Source: Bacillota bacterium (lineage in GTDB: Bacteria; Bacillota_I; Bacilli_A; RFN20; CAG-826). Taken from it: 18,362 nt of DNA. This document shows positions 8,292-16,083 of this stretch, piece by piece; positions within the stretch are counted from its first letter, which is position 1, and the number at the start of each line of letters is the position of its first letter. Both the position numbers and the translations under genes were made by a program. The notes under the pieces were generated by a model. That model worked only from the letters and a program-made list of their open reading frames with translations, ran no database searches and was not told the origin of the DNA. The DNA lies in contig JAEWUY010000084.1 in NCBI GenBank assembly GCA_023396795.1, forward strand, positions 1-18,362. Direction: 5' to 3'.

Positions 8292-8630
8292 CTAAGCAAA
8301 TAAAGACAAATGCATAAGACTATTTTTTAGTAAATCGAGTAATAGTTGTTTATACTCTTCGTCGCTAATATCGCCAGTTTCTTTTAAGTTTTTCAATAAA
8401 GTGATTTTCTTATCGATTTCTTCGTCTTTTTGTATTGAGTCCAATTTTGCATCTGAGTCATCCCACTTAACGAGAGTAACAATCAAAAACGCCAAGAGTG
8501 TCCCGTGTGGCACGATTGACAAAATTAGTTGCCTACCTCCGCTCATTAATAAATAAAATCCAATTAATAAACTAACAGAATTTACTGCCAATAAAGCAAT
8601 CGCCGAAGTTAGTCTAAATCCTTTTTGCAT
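8292..8630 (-). CDS. Small two-helix membrane protein with C-terminal SHOCT domain
   Basis: A 112-residue protein. Two hydrophobic helices, about residues 8-28 and 33-54, are joined by a tight turn with Gly and basic residues (MSGGRQ). A charged linker leads to a SHOCT-like C-terminal module, residues about 74-105, with the typical pattern LKETGDISDEEYKQLLLDLL. SHOCT modules end many otherwise unrelated membrane or secreted proteins and probably serve oligomerisation or docking. A purine-rich GGGGGAT site precedes the ATG. The gene lies 38 nt upstream of the large membrane protein, so the two are probably one transcript and may work together; the sequence gives no more precise function. Confidence 0.72.
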   Translation of the reverse strand: MQKGFRLTSAIALLAVNSVSLLIGFYLLMSGGRQLILSIVPHGTLLAFLIVTLVKWDDSDAKLDSIQKDEEIDKKITLLKNLKETGDISDEEYKQLLLDLLKNSLMHLSLFA

Positions 8631-8716
8631 TATTGATCCCCCAATAATTAATTATTTTCATAACAATAGCATATTGTTGCTAATCCGACAACGAAGCTTA
8701 AATTAAAGAAAGATGA

Positions 8717-8809
8717 TCTACTAATCAAAGAAGTTTTGCTATTTCACTATTAACTTTAATGGCAATGGGTGTTGGTATTACTTTAATTATTTTAACGTTT
8801 ACTCGTTAA
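8717..8809 (+). other. Possible remnant or very small hydrophobic ORF in the spacer before gpx
   Basis: The spacer between the SHOCT gene and gpx is AT-rich. One frame reads 30 sense codons up to a TAA at 8807, ending in a hydrophobic stretch MAMGVGITLIILTFTR whose ATG is at 8759. The frame has no good start with a ribosome binding site. An ATG with an AAAGAAAG site lies at 8713, but its frame stops three codons on; dropping one base after it would join it to this ORF. It may be a decayed small membrane protein gene or chance. Confidence 0.2.
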
Positions 8810-8907
8810 TATTTAATTCGCTATTAACATCCGATTATATTCCTTTTTTCTTGCACTTTGATTGTTTGCAGAAAGGTTTTCTTTACAATGTAAGAGAGGA
8901 TAAAATT

Positions 8908-9381
8908 ATGAAAATATATGATTTTAAGATGAAAGATATAAAAGGTCAGGAAGTTTCACTTAGTGACTATCAAAATAAAGTTTTGTTGATTGTTAACACT
9001 GCCACGGGCTGCGGATTTACTCCACAATATGAAGGCTTAGAAACTTTATATAAAAAGTATCGCGATCAAGGCTTTGAGATTTTAGATTTTCCTTGCAACC
9101 AATTCGGCAATCAAGCCCCGGAAACAGAATCAGAAATCGCCAGCATCTGCAAACTTCGCTACGATGTTAGTTTTAAACAATTTTCAAAAATTGAAGTTAA
9201 CGGCAAAAACGAGACCCCACTTTATACTTATCTAAAAGAGCAAAAAGGTAGTCCCTTAGGCAAAAATATCAAATGGAATTTTACAAAGTTTCTCATCAAT
9301 CGCCGTGGCGAAGTCGTGGAACGTTACGCTCCGGCGACAACGCCAGAAAATATCGATAGTGAAATAGCAAAGCTTCTCTAG
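8908..9381 (+). CDS. gpx: Glutathione peroxidase family thiol peroxidase (Cys type)
   Basis: A 157-residue cytoplasmic peroxidase that would reduce hydrogen peroxide or lipid hydroperoxides. The family signature is present with cysteine instead of selenocysteine: NTATGCGFTPQY, peroxidatic Cys35. The rest of the catalytic tetrad is seen as Gln69 in FPCNQFGNQ and Trp123-Asn124 in KWNF. Cys81 in SICKLRY lies 46 residues after Cys35, the spacing of the resolving cysteine in yeast and plant thioredoxin-dependent members, so thioredoxin is the likely reductant rather than glutathione. The ATG at 8908 was chosen because AGAGAGGA lies 7 nt upstream and the protein then begins at the family's usual point; the longer frame from 8851 adds a non-homologous leader. 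Its 3' end faces the GNAT gene with only 11 bp between stops. Confidence 0.93.
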   Translation: MKIYDFKMKDIKGQEVSLSDYQNKVLLIVNTATGCGFTPQYEGLETLYKKYRDQGFEILDFPCNQFGNQAPETESEIASICKLRYDVSFKQFSKIEVNGKNETPLYTYLKEQKGSPLGKNIKWNFTKFLINRRGEVVERYAPATTPENIDSEIAKLL

Positions 9382-9392
9382 TTGTTTGTAAT

Positions 9393-10247
9393 CTATTTTG
9401 AATGTTGTTGAATTGAAAGACTTTTATAAACGGTAAACTCTTTAAAGCCTTTGGGATAATCATAGATTTCCATAACTTTTTTGTAGCCTCTTTTTTTATA
9501 AAAACCAAGAGCTTGAAATTCAAAAGTTGTCAGATATAAGTTTTGAAAGCCTCTTTTTGCGGCTTCTTTTTCGATTAAATCCATAAGCTTCGTGGCAATA
9601 TTACGACCTCGATATTTTTCTTTAACATATAAGACATTAATAAAGAGGTAATCATACTTAAAGTTTCCATAAATGCCACCAACAAATTGACCATTATCCA
9701 AAACGACAAATTGCACATCGACGGTCTCTGAAGAAAAATTTAATGACTTACGTATTTTTCGGATTTCTTGTTTCAAAACCTCATCATATCGTTCGATTCG
9801 CTTGTCGGTAACTTGAACCTCATAATCTTCACTCGTTTTATATGATTCAAAATTAGTATTCAGTAAGAAAATGTTCTCGCCACCTTTAGGCATATCTTCT
9901 AAACGCCCTTTTTCGATATAGTCTAAGGATTTAAAGTCATCGACAACACGCGGTATGACACAACTAAATTGAAGGCCTTCAACTTTGTCTTTATAGTATT
10001 CTTTAATATCGTTTAAAAGATTCTTAAGAACGTCGATATTTTTGTAGTAGATTCTTTTAATATGGCACCAATCGGAAGCCATTTTCGTATGAGCAACGCC
10101 TAAGATGTCATCATCTTGGCATACATAAAAATTTTGCTTATCTTTCTCGCGATAGCCCGTTTGTGAGCGATTGTAAGCTTGTAATCCTTTAATGATGTCG
10201 TCGTTATATTTGAAGTCTTTATCTTCAATGAATTCAAAACGCGTCAA
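9393..10247 (-). CDS. GNAT N-acetyltransferase with two GNAT-like domains
   Basis: A 284-residue protein if translated from TTG at 10247. The C-terminal half is a clear GNAT acetyltransferase: a strand FINVLYVKEKYRG followed by RNIATKLMDLIEKEAAKRG carries the pyrophosphate-binding R-G-x-x-I/A pattern for acetyl-CoA, and ALGFYKKRGYKK is the usual late motif. The N-terminal half (about 1-130) has strand and helix spacing like a second, degenerate GNAT fold without the acetyl-CoA loop, as in tandem-GNAT proteins. No ATG is suitable; TTG at 10247 has GAGGTGG 4 nt upstream, while the longer TTG at 10265 has none. The substrate is unknown. It lies tail to tail with gpx, with no terminator visible between them. 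Confidence 0.8.
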   Translation of the reverse strand: MTRFEFIEDKDFKYNDDIIKGLQAYNRSQTGYREKDKQNFYVCQDDDILGVAHTKMASDWCHIKRIYYKNIDVLKNLLNDIKEYYKDKVEGLQFSCVIPRVVDDFKSLDYIEKGRLEDMPKGGENIFLLNTNFESYKTSEDYEVQVTDKRIERYDEVLKQEIRKIRKSLNFSSETVDVQFVVLDNGQFVGGIYGNFKYDYLFINVLYVKEKYRGRNIATKLMDLIEKEAAKRGFQNLYLTTFEFQALGFYKKRGYKKVMEIYDYPKGFKEFTVYKSLSIQQHSK

Positions 10248-10251
10248 AAAA

Positions 10252-10258
10252 CCACCTC
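10252..10258 (-). promoter_or_regulatory. Ribosome binding site supporting a TTG start for the GNAT gene
   Basis: On the minus strand GAGGTGG ends 4 nt before a TTG codon at 10247. No ATG or GTG is available near here, so this site decides in favour of the unusual TTG start. Confidence 0.6.
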
Positions 10259-10295
10259 TTTCCAATTAAATATAAAATAAAATTTAATTTATATA

Positions 10296-10324
10296 AATAT
10301 ACTCTTTTTAGGTAGTTTCCGCAA
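10296..10324 (-). promoter_or_regulatory. Possible promoter of the GNAT gene
   Basis: On the minus strand a weak -35 TTGCGG (10319-10324) stands 17 bp from a good -10 TATATT (10296-10301). The region is so AT-rich that the -10 alone is weak evidence. Confidence 0.35.
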
Positions 10325-10383
10325 ATTAAGGGCTTCATAACATTAGCTAAATAACTATTTTATTTAAGTTCTTTCGCCCTTTC

Positions 10384-10412
10384 TTGTCATAATTATAAGG
10401 CAATGCTATATT
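10384..10412 (+). promoter_or_regulatory. Promoter of the solenoid-repeat gene
   Basis: TTGTCA (10384-10389) and TATATT (10407-10412) are separated by 17 bp, with TGC directly ahead of the -10 (extended -10 form). It precedes the AAGGAG ribosome binding site of the broken repeat-protein gene by about 65 bp, so the expression signals look intact although the gene does not. Confidence 0.65.
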
Positions 10413-10487
10413 AAAACTGACTTCACATATATCATCATATTTTACTTTTCTTCATGGTTATACCATGTAACAAACCTCTAAGGAGAA

Positions 10488-10841
10488 ATGTATGAAAACG
10501 ACACGATTAACGGTTATGGAATCGGTCGTGTTTATTTACAAGATTTATCGTGGGTCACATCGCTAACAATTGCGGGAGCCACAGAGGACGTCTTTGTTCT
10601 CGGGGAATTTCCTCTTCTAACCGAACTATCGATTGCTGACCTTTTCTTTGAACCACCGCTACTCAATCCATACTATAAACACCTAACGATTAATGGTACG
10701 TTTAGTCTTTTAACCTCAATCATTATCGAAGATTGTTTTGGCTATCGCGTTTCCATCTCTGAAAATAATCTCGTCGAAAACGCTGATTACACAGCGTTTG
10801 AAAGCGTTTCAGGAATGACGATTTATAGTTACCCAGAATAA
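10488..10841 (+). pseudogene. Solenoid (leucine-rich-like) repeat protein, N-terminal fragment ended by in-frame TAA
   Basis: A 117-codon frame rich in Leu, Ile, Ser and Thr with phrases such as FPLLTELSIADL that match the repeat in the following frame. It ends at a TAA (10839-10841); the same frame resumes at once and runs on as the next entry, so both are pieces of one former gene of about 470 codons. The 5' end is also odd. The AAGGAG site sits only 2 nt before this ATG (10488) but a proper distance before a second ATG at 10492, in another frame, that yields only 24 residues (MKTTRLTVM...). There is no signal peptide, although related surface repeat proteins normally have one. A deletion that removed the signal sequence and shifted the frame would explain both facts; that is inference. 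I do not recognise a specific family. Confidence 0.6.
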
Positions 10842-10844
10842 GCG

Positions 10845-11624
10845 ATGATCACGATTAATAACTCAAATTTGAACATTTTCCAAATCGGCCGAGATTTTCG
10901 CGAATATCCTTTTCCTAAACTAACGGTCATGAGTATAACTGATTCTGTTATCGGCTCGTTCTTATTTGGTGAAGAAGGAAACGATTTTCCCAAATTAGCA
11001 GCCATTAATGTCAACAACACCATAATGAGTGATATCGATATTCATGGCAGTAAGCCCGAACCCGAAACACCGGCTTACTTAAATTTAACATCTGGACAAT
11101 ATGAATATATTGAAATCAAAGGTTCAATAATTGGCAGTATTGATTTAAGCGGTTCATCGGTTAAATCTTTAGAAATATATGGTGGGACGACCTATCCGTC
11201 CGCCTTAAACTCTCTAATTCTTGATGGCATCACCTTTGAGGCTTTCTATCCTTCGATCAGAATTCAAGATGATCACCCCAACATGACAATGATTGAACTT
11301 GTCAATTTATCACTCAGCGCGATTGTTATTGGCACTGACACCGACACTTTCGCGGCTTTGGAAAGTATTGATATAAGCAATGTATCTGCAACCTCAATTC
11401 AAATTGGACAAAGGACCACTTCCTTTCCTGTATTGACAGAGTTAACGGTTAATTCTACGACAGTCTTGGGCGATTTGCGAATTGGTGATGAAAGTTCGAC
11501 TTTCCCGCTATTGGAAGAACTATATGTTACGAATTCCACCTTTACCAATCTTAAGATTGGCCGTTTCAATGATGAATTCGCTGTTTTAAATCTAATCTAT
11601 CTTGAAAACATCACTCTCTCTGGT
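10845..11624 (+). repeat. Degenerate tandem protein repeat, about 75-80 bp per unit
   Basis: Repeats are visible at the protein level as recurring IxIG...FPxLxxLxVxNxT blocks, clearest at residues 160-255, where four units follow each other at 25- to 26-residue steps. At the DNA level the units have diverged, so this is an old duplication and not a simple tandem repeat. Confidence 0.6.
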
Positions 11625-11897
11625 GAATTAATCATCGCCTCGATTGTGGCTCCTGAATTAGCGATTATTGTTCTGAACGATATTACGACTTCTTCGCTCA
11701 GTGTTTCGCCAACACTTCCTATCACCGAAACATATGTGGTTTATATTGATAATCTCATTTTATCCAGTACTTTGTATTTTAATCCGAGCTGTAATCACAT
11801 TTATCTAGTTGAATCGGATGTCACAACTTGGGGCTATTACGCCACGGTTAATGCCCTCGGTATCGCTATGTCGACCGGAACTTATGCCGTTGTCTAA
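10845..11897 (+). pseudogene. Solenoid (leucine-rich-like) repeat protein, C-terminal fragment
   Basis: A 350-codon frame starting at an ATG one codon after the preceding in-frame TAA (TAA-GCG-ATG), in the same frame as the upstream fragment. It has no ribosome binding site, so on its own it could be made only by reinitiation or stop-codon readthrough. It is built of 25-27-residue repeats of the form I-x-I-G-x5-F-P-x-L-x2-L-x-V-x-N-S/T, with the IG/FG/HG step at residues 15, 42, 68, 163, 188, 214 and 239. This fits an LRR-type or beta-helix solenoid of a surface protein. No signal peptide, membrane anchor or sortase motif is seen. The sequence shows no other frameshift, and a full intrinsic terminator follows at 11914, so the decay looks recent. 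Confidence 0.65.
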
Positions 11898-11913
11898 AAT
11901 TTAGCCAAACTAC

Positions 11914-11957
11914 ACCCCACTTTATCGCGCAATCATTCGCGAAAAGATGGGGTTTTT
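11914..11957 (+). terminator. Intrinsic terminator after the solenoid-repeat gene
   Basis: An imperfect 15-bp stem (CCCCACTTTATCGCG against CGCGAAAAGATGGGG, three mismatches) with an 8-nt loop is followed by TTTTT. The remaining spacer to 12137 is AT-rich and shows nothing further. Confidence 0.8.
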
Positions 11958-12137
11958 AAGAATCTAAATTATATAAAAGTTTGTGATCAAGGTTATTCAG
12001 CCCAACTTTTACTAATAAGTAAAGTAGTAGGCATTCACAAAATATACTCTGTCGAATTTAATTTCATATATATCATTTATAAACTACATTGCCGAAAAAT
12101 GATAAGCAAATAAATAAATAAATTACACAAACATTAC

Positions 12138-13574
12138 TTAATAAACATAAATCTGCGGATTAGTATAGCCATAAAAGTATGGGTCGAGTGGATCGCCTAA
12201 TTCAATTGGGGGTATGGCTTCGGAATCACCTTGGTGACCATAGTTAACGGCCTGAAGATGAATTTGCTGAATTGTATATTGCTGATTTGTGTAAGTTTCA
12301 AAGAAATAATTATCATTGCTAAAAATCATAAAATCGTTGATAAACAATTTATAGCTATTGCCTTCAATTACAAAACGAATATTGAAAAATGGTAAATTAA
12401 TCTCTTCATAAGCATCTCTCAGTGATGTACTAGGATCATCCACCACAAAAGTCGTGTCCGGATCTTGGAACGCCCATTCGCCATTTCCTTCGCTATAGTA
12501 ATTTGGATCCCAATCATAATTGGTGAAGAAACGACCACGATAGGTGTCGGTGCGGTCAGTATTAATACTACCGATTGGGTCATAATTATCACTACCAATA
12601 TAGCTTTGAATCCAACCAAGACTGGTGTGTGTCGCATCACCAACTTCAATCCATGGCGCTAAATGGAAATAGGCTTCAGAATCATAGAAGATGGCTGGAT
12701 CAATCATCGCCGTTGTTTGAATAACGATATGATCATCTACCATGGCCCCAAAGGGAGTGGCGCCCCAATTAAGAACTTCGTCATCAAGTCGATAGTTTTT
12801 CAGAGCTAATCCGTTCCATCGATACCATTTATTTGGATGACCTCCGTATTCACCTTGAGAATAATTATTAGTGGTTTCAGTTGGATTATTCATTAACATT
12901 ATTTGATCGTGTTCTTGCAATAAATAACCATATGCTGAACGAGCATTGCCAAGTTCGTTGTTTTCGTCGGCATAAAAATATTGGTCGACTTCATTAGTGC
13001 ATCGATAGGTTATTTCGATGCTATCAATATGAATAGGAATAATCGACTCATTGACAATTGTCAAATAACCAAAATCCTCTGATGTCGGATTTAAATCTAA
13101 TTCGACTCCTGATGTCAGAGCCGCAAAAGAACCTCCGTAATAATTTTTAAACAATGAAGAATCCGCTTTAGCGTATAATACCGAACCTTCTCCACCCGAA
13201 AAAATTACTGTTATGGCCTTTAAACCATTAAAAATTGACATATTCATCAATGTACCAGGTGTAGATGTTAGCGCATCTCCTTGTAGCGTAACTAAATGAT
13301 CATTGAGATTTTGAGTCGCTGCCGAGAAATAAAAGAAGCGAAAATATTCTGATGGCGCAGTACCATCGCAAAGGAGAAACCCCGATTCAGGGTTGGTGGT
13401 AGGCATGGATACTGTTTCTTTGGTGAATGTCCGACTTGATAAAACTTCTTCTGCTCGCAAAAGATGCCCATCAGCCTTAATTTGACTTAATAAAATAATT
13501 GGCAAGGCTAATAATAGCGAAAAAATAATAATTTTCTTCGGCCCCAACGAAGAGTGGGAAACATTATGCGTCAT
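12138..13574 (-). CDS. Secreted protein with shared N-terminal beta module and lectin-like C-terminal part
   Basis: A 478-residue exported protein. KK plus a hydrophobic segment (residues about 13-31) forms a signal peptide or N-terminal anchor, with IKA as a possible cleavage site. Residues about 50-192 form a module also found in the next gene upstream on this strand, with the anchors LKAITVIFSGG and a closing IEITYRC. The rest (193-478) is rich in Tyr, Trp, Asn and Asp and has a late strand pair NIRFVIEGNSYKLFINDFM that resembles LamG/concanavalin-type sugar-binding beta sandwiches. This part of the call is inference. No catalytic motif or C-terminal anchor is visible. AAGGAG precedes the ATG and a promoter lies at 13597-13624. 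Possible roles are glycan binding or cell-surface structure. Confidence 0.72.
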   Translation of the reverse strand: MTHNVSHSSLGPKKIIIFSLLLALPIILLSQIKADGHLLRAEEVLSSRTFTKETVSMPTTNPESGFLLCDGTAPSEYFRFFYFSAATQNLNDHLVTLQGDALTSTPGTLMNMSIFNGLKAITVIFSGGEGSVLYAKADSSLFKNYYGGSFAALTSGVELDLNPTSEDFGYLTIVNESIIPIHIDSIEITYRCTNEVDQYFYADENNELGNARSAYGYLLQEHDQIMLMNNPTETTNNYSQGEYGGHPNKWYRWNGLALKNYRLDDEVLNWGATPFGAMVDDHIVIQTTAMIDPAIFYDSEAYFHLAPWIEVGDATHTSLGWIQSYIGSDNYDPIGSINTDRTDTYRGRFFTNYDWDPNYYSEGNGEWAFQDPDTTFVVDDPSTSLRDAYEEINLPFFNIRFVIEGNSYKLFINDFMIFSNDNYFFETYTNQQYTIQQIHLQAVNYGHQGDSEAIPPIELGDPLDPYFYGYTNPQIYVY

Positions 13575-13596
13575 AGTTGTAACTCCTTATTTATAG

Positions 13597-13624
13597 AATA
13601 TAACAATAACTTGAAATTTGTAAA
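13597..13624 (-). promoter_or_regulatory. Promoter of the 478-residue secreted protein gene
   Basis: On the minus strand TTTACA (13619-13624) and TATATT (13597-13602) are 16 bp apart. The start point would lie about 17 nt ahead of the ATG, with AAGGAG between. Confidence 0.55.
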
Positions 13625-13656
13625 CCCTTAACGTTTTATCCTGTTTGAGTCAAATC

Positions 13657-13692
13657 AAAAAACTCACATCCTTAATTTTCTCTTTGATGTGA
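13657..13692 (-). terminator. Intrinsic terminator after the 761-residue secreted protein gene
   Basis: On the minus strand TCACATC and GATGTGA form a perfect 7-bp stem with a 15-nt loop, followed by G and TTTTTT. It lies about 105 nt after the stop of the upstream secreted protein gene and ahead of the promoter of the next, so the two secreted proteins are separate transcripts. Confidence 0.6.
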
Positions 13693-13797
13693 TGAAGGCG
13701 TTTTTGATTAGTTTCCGGAATTGAATAATATTGGTGGAAATACAACTCCATGAACTTCATCTTATTTCACTCTGAAAAAACGACCAAGGTAGCATTA

Positions 13798-16083
13798 TTA
13801 CATTGGGTTTTCAGCAATGCAGCCGGAAACTGGCAAGAAACCAAGTATGACAGTATCCCCGCCCATGATGGCAATTCCACGTGCAGTAACGGATTGTCCC
13901 ACATAGCCGGCCAAGATGGTACGTGATGCCACACTAGTTGGATAAACAAACACATAATCTTCGCCCAAAGACAAATAGAACATTGATGTGTCAGGATGTT
14001 CTGAATCAGTATAGTTCAAAGTGCCCGAAAGGTCATAATAATAGAAATCGGCGTTAATAACCTCAGGGGCAAGGGCACTGAAATCATCCATGCTGATAGG
14101 CGTCGCCGTCATCGGCATACTTTGTCCGGTGGCCACAACGTGATCGACTGTGCGTTGCGGTTCATTATAAAGGGCATCATGAGTTCCCATTGTCACTTTA
14201 TGGCCGATGGCGACAACTTCATCACCAACGACGATGCTTTCATCGTTAGTGTTAATGTAAATCATGCCTGTGTTATCAGCGACGAGGAGCAACATATCGC
14301 TACCTTGGGGTTGTATATTTAATACAACGCACTGAATGACATACGTTACTTCATAACTGTCGGACATTGCCTTCGCCTCCGCGACAGAAATAATAATATC
14401 CGGATCGACTTTGAGCACAATATTGAAACTTGACTCGTAGGCGACGTTCTCCGCGGTGACTGGATCATACAAAGTCAAAGTTGCGTCAACCTCAACATCG
14501 ATGTTAATTTCTCCAGCATCGTTAGCAATGCGTTTGCTCGTCGGGTTAAATTTATCCACATAAACCCCAAAGGGGACGTATGTGAGCGTAACAGGAATAA
14601 CGTCGTGACTTTCTGGTAAATCAACAAATTGACCAGGAAAATAAGTCGGTGACTCAAAGGCGTCGCGGAACATTGGCTCGATAAGACCATATAATTCAGT
14701 GGCTCCATCTTCACCTTCATAATCTAGTTCAACAAAATCTAGAGTGGAATTAAACATAAACATCAATACGGTATTTTCGGAATCCATGTTCGGAAGAATT
14801 ATTCCGCGGAAGTTGACTCGCAAACCGGAGTAGTCGCGAAGATAGTAATAGTCTTCTGCTTCGAAGACACCAATTGTTATTGTGTCACTACCACTCGTCA
14901 AAGTAATTTGGTGTGTTGTATCATTGGCGTTAATTGTCCCGTTAATCTCGGCAAAAACAACCCAGTTAGCAGAAAGATCAGGATTCAGAGCATTGTATGC
15001 CGCGATCGTCATTACTGTCGGCGCAAGCGGAATGACATTGTCATATGATAAAACATCAACGCTAATCGGTCTTGTCTCGGAAGGATTAAGAACAACAAGA
15101 CCATTCTCCATTCCATAATAGCCACCGACGCGCACTTCGTCACCGACTGCACATCCACCAAAGCCAAAGCCGAAAACAATCAAGGTGCCACTTCCATCGC
15201 AAATAACAGTGAGGTCCATATTGCTATTGGCTAACAAGACGATACCCGTTGCAAAATAAACTTCTTCAGAATCAGGCGAAACTAAGCCTTTATATTCTCC
15301 GATGGACAAAACATCAACTGAGTTATCGATGCTCCATTTGGCATATAAGATAACGTCATTATCTGGCATCGTAGTAAAAGTATATTCATTAAGAAAATTA
15401 GGTTCAGTAAACCATCCTTCAAAAATATAGCCAGCATTTCCATAACCAACAGGCTCTGAAACGACCGCTCCGTGTTCGTCCCTAATGGGAGCGAGAGTCG
15501 GCCCGCCATTAGTGGCGAATTCAATCGTCGACAGCGCATCAATACAACTATAGTTAATGGCGAGCGAGGTTAAAACTAAATCGCTTTCACCAGTATTGGT
15601 CAGACAAAAGAAATAAGGATCTGATATAAATCCGATGGGTGTTGTTGTGGTTAAAACTTGCGGACTGCCCAATGTTGTTTGGGTCGGACCAGTTTCCAAG
15701 GTTGCCTGACCGCCGGAAAAAATCGCCGTAATTGATTTTATGGCCGTAATGCGGGTGGCAATGTTATTCGATAAGAATCCTCCAACACTATCTTCGCTTT
15801 CGGCCTTGAGCACGACATGGCTTCCGTTCGCCAATTTTGCGTTAGTGTAGTCAAATGCGACATAGCGCCCATAACCACTACCATTTCCAAATTCACTCTC
15901 ATTTAAATTCTCTGGCGAGTTATATTCGTCAAGGGTAATCGTATAGGAACTATCAGCAGAAGCAAGCCGGTGAAAGAGTTGATTGTTTTGCCCTGCGACC
16001 AAGAAAACGACGCCGATGAGCAAAAGCGTTGAGCTAAATAAAAGAAACTCGCGATTCTTTTTCGTTAATAAGTTATTATGCAT
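13798..16083 (-). CDS. Large secreted multidomain protein: shared beta module, InlB-type repeat and OB-fold-like repeats
   Basis: A 761-residue exported protein. Signal region: hydrophobic residues 13-31, with ASA near 41-43 as a possible cleavage site. Residues about 47-180 are the same module as in the neighbouring secreted protein (AIKSITAIFSGG ... LAINYSC). Residues 186-250 form a Listeria-Bacteroides (InlB B) repeat with the signature GYIFEGWFTEPNF and VILYAKW. Then come at least four beta-rich repeats beginning like SIGEYKGL, TIAAYNAL, SVAEAKAM and SMDDFSAL, each about 90-100 residues and with strand patterns of OB-fold or DUF5689-type modules found in secreted nucleases and adhesins; an Ig-like stretch interrupts them near 460-560. 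No catalytic motif, LPxTG or C-terminal anchor is seen. AGGGGGA precedes the ATG. It probably acts outside the cell in binding surfaces or glycans; the exact role is unknown. Confidence 0.78.
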   Translation of the reverse strand: MHNNLLTKKNREFLLFSSTLLLIGVVFLVAGQNNQLFHRLASADSSYTITLDEYNSPENLNESEFGNGSGYGRYVAFDYTNAKLANGSHVVLKAESEDSVGGFLSNNIATRITAIKSITAIFSGGQATLETGPTQTTLGSPQVLTTTTPIGFISDPYFFCLTNTGESDLVLTSLAINYSCIDALSTIEFATNGGPTLAPIRDEHGAVVSEPVGYGNAGYIFEGWFTEPNFLNEYTFTTMPDNDVILYAKWSIDNSVDVLSIGEYKGLVSPDSEEVYFATGIVLLANSNMDLTVICDGSGTLIVFGFGFGGCAVGDEVRVGGYYGMENGLVVLNPSETRPISVDVLSYDNVIPLAPTVMTIAAYNALNPDLSANWVVFAEINGTINANDTTHQITLTSGSDTITIGVFEAEDYYYLRDYSGLRVNFRGIILPNMDSENTVLMFMFNSTLDFVELDYEGEDGATELYGLIEPMFRDAFESPTYFPGQFVDLPESHDVIPVTLTYVPFGVYVDKFNPTSKRIANDAGEINIDVEVDATLTLYDPVTAENVAYESSFNIVLKVDPDIIISVAEAKAMSDSYEVTYVIQCVVLNIQPQGSDMLLLVADNTGMIYINTNDESIVVGDEVVAIGHKVTMGTHDALYNEPQRTVDHVVATGQSMPMTATPISMDDFSALAPEVINADFYYYDLSGTLNYTDSEHPDTSMFYLSLGEDYVFVYPTSVASRTILAGYVGQSVTARGIAIMGGDTVILGFLPVSGCIAENPM

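Noticed and set aside
8862..8889. TTGTTT-16 bp-TACAAT as a promoter for gpx
   Set aside because: Transcription would start inside the ribosome binding site of gpx, which leaves no workable leader; the true promoter was not identified.
10248..10265. TTG at 10265 as the GNAT start
   Set aside because: It has no ribosome binding site, while GAGGTGG stands just before the TTG at 10247.
10845..11624. Repeat region as a CRISPR or DNA-level tandem array
   Set aside because: The periodicity exists only in the protein; the DNA units have diverged and there are no spacers between identical repeats.
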